A DNA stretch of 64,000 nucleotides from Carnegiea gigantea. Its lineage: Eukaryota > Streptophyta > Magnoliopsida > Caryophyllales > Cactaceae. Positions 57,201-64,000 of this stretch are shown here, one piece after another. A program made the translations under genes and the position numbers. The stretch lies in contig JAKOGI010000002.1 of assembly GCA_029747015.1 (NCBI GenBank), forward strand, positions 1,097,001-1,161,000, in the 5' to 3' direction. The stretch's first letter is position 1, and every line of letters begins with the position of its first letter. The notes under the pieces are model-generated. The model had not been told where the DNA came from. It made no database searches and worked only from the letters and a program-made list of their open reading frames with translations.

Positions 57201-58559
57201 TACGCCATTACCAATGACAATGAATAGGCTATTGATATGGGTATAATTTGCCCCCACTATAATATGGTTTTGCCTAAGAAAATAAACAACAAAATTTGTC
57301 TAAAATTTGACAAATTAAATTTGTCTAGAACATTGGTAAATCACTAGTACTTACCATATGGTAACTGAGTACTTCTAGCATGTGTATTTGGTCAATGATT
57401 CGTTTTCTAATTTTTCATAAATAGCAACAAAAATGTTAACTTAGTTTCATCCAAGGAATACTGTTCTTATGAGTTCGAGGCTGAATTTGGGTTCTTTTGA
57501 CCAGAACTTGTCAATGTCTGTTGGGACTCTGGAGTGAGAATCACAAGTCATATTAAAGATTGCATCTGGCGACTTGAATTTGTTATTTGGATGTTAAAAT
57601 AGGAAATAGCATGCTACTCCTACAGATGTACTCCTAAATGAACAAATAATTTTGTGCTGTAATTTAGACTTGGTGATTGAGTGATTCCTCCCTTTCCACC
57701 CCCAAATCCATAGTCCTTTCCATGGCTAAGTAAGTACACATGAATTAGTTACGCCGATAGGTTGACTAAATCAGGTTGTAGTGAAGTTTGGACTTGGAGC
57801 CTTGAATTCAATCTGGATTTTGCATCTGCAACTATTGTTTATAGTTTTATTTTTCTTTTACTGCAATTACTTACCCTGTATCGGTAAGGGTCTACTTTTC
57901 TCTGGTTGTGTGTGGGGGAGAGGTCATGAAAAAGTTTTCTACACATGTGATCAAAGTGTGTTATGATTTTATGTAGTTACATATATTCTTTAACTTTAAA
58001 TATATTAAAAGTTTGCTGAGCTGATGAACAAGAAGTTGGGAGGTGACAATTGATTTTTTTTGTGATGGCCTAATAAACATATATGTCACTAATAGACTAT
58101 AATATATATTTTTATCTTGCATTGATTATGTTGGATTTTTTTTTTTTTTATGCAATATATTAGCTGTATTGAACTATGTGATGGTCTTCTTCAAATACGT
58201 TTTAATATTAGCATAAAAGGTCATACATAGTACCTAAATTAATTAAACTCTTCAATACTCAGTAATAATACGCTATCAAAGTAACATTCTTATAAAAAAA
58301 CAACTATTAAAGTAACATATACATATGCACAAATGGACATCATTTACAATAATTAAATGAAAAAATGTATAATTATAAAGTGTATGACATGATTGAGATA
58401 TTTCACAACAACTTGGATAAACTTGGATTAATAGCGTACCACATACCAAAACAAACAAGATTTATTTCTAAAATACCATCATACATCATACAGTCAAGAT
58501 ACCAGCTACCCCGCCCCCCCCCCCCCCCCCAAAAAAAATAAAGATTAATGAAATCCAAA
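57201..58559. other. Intergenic, no gene recognised
   Basis: AT-rich single-copy-looking sequence with a C/A homopolymer junction at 58508-58538. Nothing supports a gene, RNA or complete mobile element. Confidence 0.4.
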
Positions 58560-60125
58560 ATGAAAAACAAACTATCAAGATAGTAGTTGTGCTGATCTAC
58601 GTTCTATCAGAATACAACCAAGAAGCTCCCACTCATTATCAACATGGATGATGCAAGGTACTACTAAAGCAGTATGCTGCTGCTAGCATCGGGTTGATAA
58701 TCATACCTCGGAATTAGTCCCAAGATGAAGCCCAACAACAGACAAAGAGAGCCCAAGGAAAAGGAAAGCACAGCTAAGGTGTGTCTGCTGTTAGCTTTTT
58801 TGAAGCTCACAATATATTTGTTAATATTTGATAAAAAAACAATAACATATAAATACAATTTTAAATGACACACTATGAAAAGCTTTCATAATACTTCTTC
58901 CCCTTTTTGTATTTCATCAAAAAGGTAGCATGAGAAGGAGAAAAAAAAAAATCAAAGCATATAAAAAATTATGGCAAGCACATATAACTTCCCCTTAATA
59001 AATCAATGATATATAAAAATGCTCTGATACCAATTGATGGCCATATTTAATTCATTAAATCACACTAGAGAGGGGTGAATAGGATAATGATCAAAGTCTC
59101 AAAATAATTAAATGCGAAAAAGTAAATGTGGACAAGACACACGTATTTTTTAACGAGGTTAGCCTCAACCAAGTTTCATCCCTGCCTAGAGTTTTCTAAC
59201 TCTAAGATTAGCCTAATTTTAGTGGGAGGGATTACACAACTCTATAGTACACCTACTATAAGTTCCAACCCACAAATTGACCCTTCAATAAGTCCTTGGT
59301 AGAGTTGATCATTCAACTCTATAATCCCACCCAATTACAACTAAAGCAATACAACTCAATAAATTTAGTGAACAAGTTAATGATATTTACAAGTGTGACT
59401 CTTAATTCTTGTTCTTTGCTTGTGCCATCTCTCATGTGTTTTCCAGCTATCAATTTGTCTCATGTTTATAGCCAAGAGGTGTTGGAAAGGTTGGAGTAAA
59501 AGTTGGTAAGCGACCGTTGCACCAAACAAGGAAAGTTAATCTTCCATCTCGTTTCAAGACCTTGAACCCAGTCTGTTCAAGCCCTTGAATTTCGCAGTTC
59601 TACTCAACGTTCTTTTTTTTATCTTCAATGGCTAATTTTCTTATTTTTTGCATAAGATCTTGGCCGAAGGAATCATCTAGAGGCTGATTTTTAGCAGCAT
59701 AATCTTTCATAATATAATATCAAATGATAATATCGTATTTTAAGCAAATCTTGACATTTGATAAATATAGCATCATAATCCCATAATCAAATTTGAATCG
59801 CTAAATATAATATCATAAAGATCACATATTCAAATTTGAATTCTAAATCATCTCAAGATATTGTGGCAACTTATATTAAATCAATTAAGTAATATGTGCT
59901 AGCATGCCAATATTCACTTAAAATCATAACATGTTTAAACAGTATAAATATTAAGATGATTCAAATATACATGATGAATATAGCAATTGATTAATCTCTT
60001 TTTGTCTTTCATAAAAATATATTAATAAACATATAGTGAGTTTCAAAAAAACTAACATTCTTCCCCTTTTCGATATATTGTGAGCTTCAAAATATATTAA
60101 TAAATATCGTTTAAATATGTTATGA
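58560..60125 (-). mobile_element. LTR retrotransposon remnant (primer-binding site plus LTR)
   Basis: On the minus strand an LTR-like region ends ...GGCCATCA just before TTGGTATCAGAGC at 59033-59021, a perfect primer-binding site for initiator-Met tRNA. The LTR side lies at higher coordinates, from 59035 on, with a CACTAGAGAGGGGTGAATAG stretch common in plant LTR elements. The internal leader is at lower coordinates. The outer border is uncertain. No polyprotein frame is present, so this is a partial element. A TATTGTGAGCTTCAAAA string occurs both at about 58800 (minus) and 60068 (plus). Confidence 0.6.
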
Positions 60126-60149
60126 TTTTAAGTAAATACATGCTAGGGA

Positions 60150-60440
60150 TGACAATGGGTTCTGGGCCATCATCTGCGAAATTGGTTGTATTGGTTAGCA
60201 ACAGACCCAGTGCAGATCAGAAGATCGACTGTAGCCCTCCAGTTAGGGATGACAGTAGATCCTATGCCCGATCCAGACCCATCAGACCCAACCTAAATTA
60301 GAGGATCTAGGTCCAATCAAATGAGATCCAATGGGTCTTAAGCAGGTCTGGGCCCAAGGGATGTGGGTCGGATTGGGTATGGGTCTGGGTCTGAAAAATT
60401 CAAACTCAGACTTGACTCGAGGCCCATTTGAGACCCATTA
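60150..60440. mobile_element. hAT-like short element remnant
   Basis: Rich in GGGTCTGGG, GACCCA and TGGGTCGGATTGGGT motifs. GGGATGACA occurs twice, at about 60148 and 60247. The style matches the longer element at 23872. Ends and target duplication are not clear. Confidence 0.4.
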
Positions 60441-60624
60441 ATTTAAAAAAATATGGCAAATGTAATTAGCTAAAGCAACTCTAAATTAGTAAACCCCAAA
60501 GTTACTTTACTTAGTGCTGATTGTAGAAGAAAAATGATTATGTTATGTTTGTAGACTTCGCCTTCGTGGTTTGTACGAAAATATTATTTTTGGTGTGTAA
60601 TACATAAGTAGGAACAATCCTACA

Positions 60625-62550
60625 TTTGAAATGAGAAAATTTTAGTGTGATTAATATGCATGATCGTCATACTACGGTTGAAAGGCTGGTTGCACTTGAA
60701 TAATCCTATTAGAAAGCAGCCTAATACAAGTTCAGTTAATGGAGGAAGAAACTTGTGTGTTCTATACAGCTTCTTGGAAATGGGACCATTTGATTCATGA
60801 GTGACTTGCATGATTTTTTCTGATGGCGTGAAGCACAATCTAGTGTTCATATTTCTGACTGTTTTGATGCTGGTCTGTCTCATATAGAAACTATAGTAAA
60901 TGCCTAAATGGGTCATCTTAGTACATGAGTTTTAAACGAGTCTAAGTTCATTCTTACGGCACTGTGTCCGTCTATTTGATCCTTCCATTCTCAAAACAAG
61001 TTCTACATTTGAAATGTCAGTTACGAATTGTGATTCTTACAGAAATCGCGAAGGATTCAAAGATTTTACTACTCGAGAATAATGATATGTATGAGAAGTA
61101 TATGGAAAATTTCAGTGCAATTGATACGCATTGTCATCATACTATGATTGAAAGGTTGGTTGCACTTGAACAATCCTATTAGACAGCAGCCTGATACAGG
61201 TTCAGTTGATCGAGGAAGAAACTTGTGTGTTCTATGCAGCTTCTTGGAAATGGGACCATTTGATTCATGAGTGACTTGCATGATTTTTTCTGATTGAGTG
61301 AAGCACAATCTACTGTTCATATTTCTGGCTGTTTTGATGTTGGTCTGTCTCATATAGAAACTATAGTAAATGCCTAAATGGGTCATCTTAGTACATAAGT
61401 TTTAAATGAGTCCAAGTTCATTCTTGCAGCATTATGTCCATCTATTTGATCCTTCCATTCTCAAAACAAGTTCTACATTTGAAATGTTGGTTATGAATTG
61501 TGATTCTTAGAGAAATCGCAAAGGATTCAAAGATTTTACTGCTCGAGAATAATGATATGTATGAGAAGTATATGGAAAATTTCAGTGCGATTGATACGCA
61601 TGATCATCATACTACGATTGAAAGGTTGGTTGCACTTGAACAATCCTATAAGAAACCAGCCCGATACAAGTTGAGTTGATCGAGGAAGAAACTTGTGTGT
61701 TCTATGCAGCTTCTTGGAAATGGGACCATTCGATTCATGAATGACTTGCATGATTTTTTCTGATTGCGTGAAGCACAATCTAGTGTTCATATTTCTAGCT
61801 GTTTTGATGCTGGTCTGTCTCATATAGAAACTTTAGTAAATGCCTAAATGGGTCATCTTAGTACATGAGTTTTAAACGAGTCCAAGTTCATTCTTATGGC
61901 ATTGTGTCCATCTATTTGATCCTTCCATTCTCAAAACAAGTTCTACATTTGCAATGTCGATTATGAATTGTGATTCTTAGAGAAATTGCGAAGGATTCAA
62001 AGATTTTACTGCTCGAGAATAATGATATGTATGAGAAGTATATGAAAAATTTCAGTGCGATTGATATGCATGATCATCATACTACGATTGAAAGGTTGGT
62101 TGCACTTGAACAATCCTATAAGAAAGCAGCCTGATGCAAGTTCAGTTGATCGAGGAAGAAACTTGTGTGGTCTATGCAGCTTCTTGGAAATGGGACCCAT
62201 TGATTCATGAGTGACTTGCATGATTTTTCTTATTGTGTGAACCACAATCTAATGTTCATATTTCTGGCTGTTTGATGCTAGTCTATTTCATATAGAAACT
62301 ATAATAAATGCCTAAATGGGTCATCTTAGTACATGAGTTGTAAAATAAGTCCAAGTTCATTCTTGAGGCATTGTGTCCATCTATTTGATCCTTCCATTCT
62401 CAAAACAAGTTCTACATTTGAAATGTCGGTTATTCTTAGAGAAATCACGAAGGATTCAAAGATTTTACTGCTCGAGAATAATGATATGTATAAGAAGTAC
62501 ATGGAAAATTTTAGTGCGATTGATATGCATGATCATATTCATTCATAGTA
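60625..62550. repeat. Tandem array of a roughly 470-bp unit, about 4.1 copies
   Basis: The landmark TCTATTTGATCCTTCCATTC occurs at 60971, 61441, 61911 and 62380, spacings of 470, 470 and 469 bases. Units are about nine-tenths identical by eye and begin and end within the unit. Each carries the same short frames on both strands (for example KILLLENNDMYEKYMENFS on plus), but these hold no known domain and are broken in some copies. No LTR, inverted ends or known satellite was recognised. Confidence 0.9.
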
Positions 62551-64000
62551 GTTGTAATATGTTTCTAAACAATTAAATTTGTGCCCACCAAGAGTTGATA
62601 AACAATTAAAATCTAGTCATTCAAGAGTTTGTAACTCAATTGAAATCAAATGTCCTTTCTACATGGGAGGCACAAGATCGAATTCTGTCATCAACACTTT
62701 TCCTAGTTATCGGAGATGTGCGGAGGTAGAACTAGGCCTCTAAACATTAGTCTTATGGGCTTAGCCCATCCTCTCATCAATACCCATTAGACCGTCCTAC
62801 ATAGAGATCCAATGATATAGACAATTTACTCTTCATTAAAATAAACAAAAAAATTTGAGCCTTACCCAAATTATTTTCCGACCAATCGAAAACGGTTGAT
62901 CACCTAAAACCTGTTCTTTCTCTTCTAGTACACGAACAGTCCCAACTTTCCAAGAAATCCCTCTTTCTTGTTCTTTTTCAACACTCCCATTTTCCCTCTT
63001 CTTCAAGTATACTCTCAGTACACATTCATAACGCACTTGTCAAATCCTGGTTATAATTTATGCTGTGATGGAGCCGCACCCACAGCCAACACCGCAGATA
63101 CAGCACAATAAAATCACTGCGCAAAAGGGAAAGGCCAAAGCATAATGATAGAGAAATCATTTAAAACATGGCAGTTTGCCTGGTCTGCCCTTGTGTATGT
63201 CTCCCTCACAAAGCCCAATGTATCGTTCAATACTAGTACTTCAGTTCTGGGCAAATAGGCATAGCCAATAACTTCATGGATGGTGCAGAAAAAGACAATA
63301 CATTTGAAAGTCCAAAACTCCAACCAAATTGTTTTGTGTTCCCCATAGGCCATACGCCCTTATCTACCCTCCTTTATTGACAAATTTTGGGACATCTTGC
63401 TTGTAATCTTTCAGGAGGAAGGTATTGTGAAGGATAGTGGAAAGAAATAGGCATTCTTCTATATTCTTTGACGATTTTCTCAATTATTTCATGTGAAGTC
63501 ATCTTAAATAGTATTTTAATTATCAAATCGATTATAGCAGCCTAAAAGAAATGTTGTGACAGTACAAAAGTAATACATACAATATTTACACGAGAATCTT
63601 ACAATTATATTTGGAGAAATACTTGCACCAAATACGCATTGTTGATTACCTTATTCTAGCACAAGGTTGCTTGATATCTCCATTCCCAGACTACGGGTCT
63701 TATGGGCACAAATTTTCCGATTCTTGAAAGTTTCAATGTAGCCTAAGAAGCCTTAAGTGGTGTGCAGCTAAAAGATCCTCGTGTCTGTCCTGGTAGAGGT
63801 CATTTCAACCTTGCACAAGATCAGTCAAAGTTAGGGGGTGAAGGGAGGGCACCTACCCATCAGTTGACCCGAGTTATCCCTTGGATGTTGAACAAGTTTG
63901 CGTAGGTTAATATCCCCTTAGTATTTCTCGTACATATGTATAGAATGTGGACTGATTATCAAATTACACCATCTTACAAATAAAAAAAAGTGAAAAACCT
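62551..64000. other. Intergenic, no gene recognised
   Basis: Several short open frames, the longest about 79 codons at 63114-63353 on the minus strand, without any family resemblance. No RNA gene, repeat or promoter could be supported. A gene continuing beyond the window edge cannot be excluded. Confidence 0.4.

Noticed and set aside
58664..58873. A 69-codon frame with a strong hydrophobic stretch that looks like a membrane-spanning exon
   Set aside because: It lies in the leader side of a retrotransposon remnant, matches no family I know and has no neighbouring exons.
63114..63353. 79-codon minus-strand open frame near the window edge
   Set aside because: No recognisable domain and no supporting exon structure.
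1..64000. CRISPR arrays, operons, rRNA genes or a bacterial defence system
   Set aside because: The sequence is plant nuclear DNA; direct repeats found are MITE-internal units, microsatellites or tandem duplications without spacers of constant length.

Overview
This window is nuclear DNA from a flowering plant, most likely a eudicot. It has split genes with long AT-rich introns, plant-type SINE, LINE and LTR elements, and three genes that match Arabidopsis families. No bacterial, viral or organellar operon structure is present. I identified everything by reading the sequence and from memory of the families; no search was run.

Layout: (1) 1.3-8.9 kb, plus strand, ten exons: an inositol-tetrakisphosphate 1-kinase (ITPK2/3 subgroup). 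(2) 10.9-12.3 kb, minus strand, one coding exon: an F-box/kelch-repeat protein of the At1g22040 type, with a probable 2.1-kb intron in its 5' leader. It converges on the ITPK gene. (3) 16.6-51.6 kb, minus strand: a complete TARGET OF RAPAMYCIN (TOR) kinase gene. I placed 57 coding exons with matching splice phases, giving 7,401 coding bases and a predicted 2,466 residues. Two introns in the kinase part use GC-AG borders, and the last five residues sit on a 19-base exon. (4) 51.7-64 kb: an intergenic, repeat-rich tract with no gene I can recognise. It holds three tRNA-like modules, a MITE, an AT-rich tandem repeat with microsatellites, a primer-binding-site-bearing retrotransposon remnant and a 470-bp tandem array.

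The TOR introns act as a landing zone for mobile DNA. They hold a small LTR retrotransposon with intact ends and a 5-bp target duplication, a second fragment of the same LTR, a 3' LINE fragment, three SINEs, a MITE with terminal inverted repeats and a longer hAT-like element. The most notable find is inside the LTR element: most of its interior resembles a broken fragment of a PDS5-type sister-chromatid cohesion gene rather than gag-pol, so it looks like a captured host gene piece. TOR (growth signalling) and ITPK (inositol phosphate signalling) both act in nutrient signalling in plants, but nothing in the sequence shows that their adjacency is functional.
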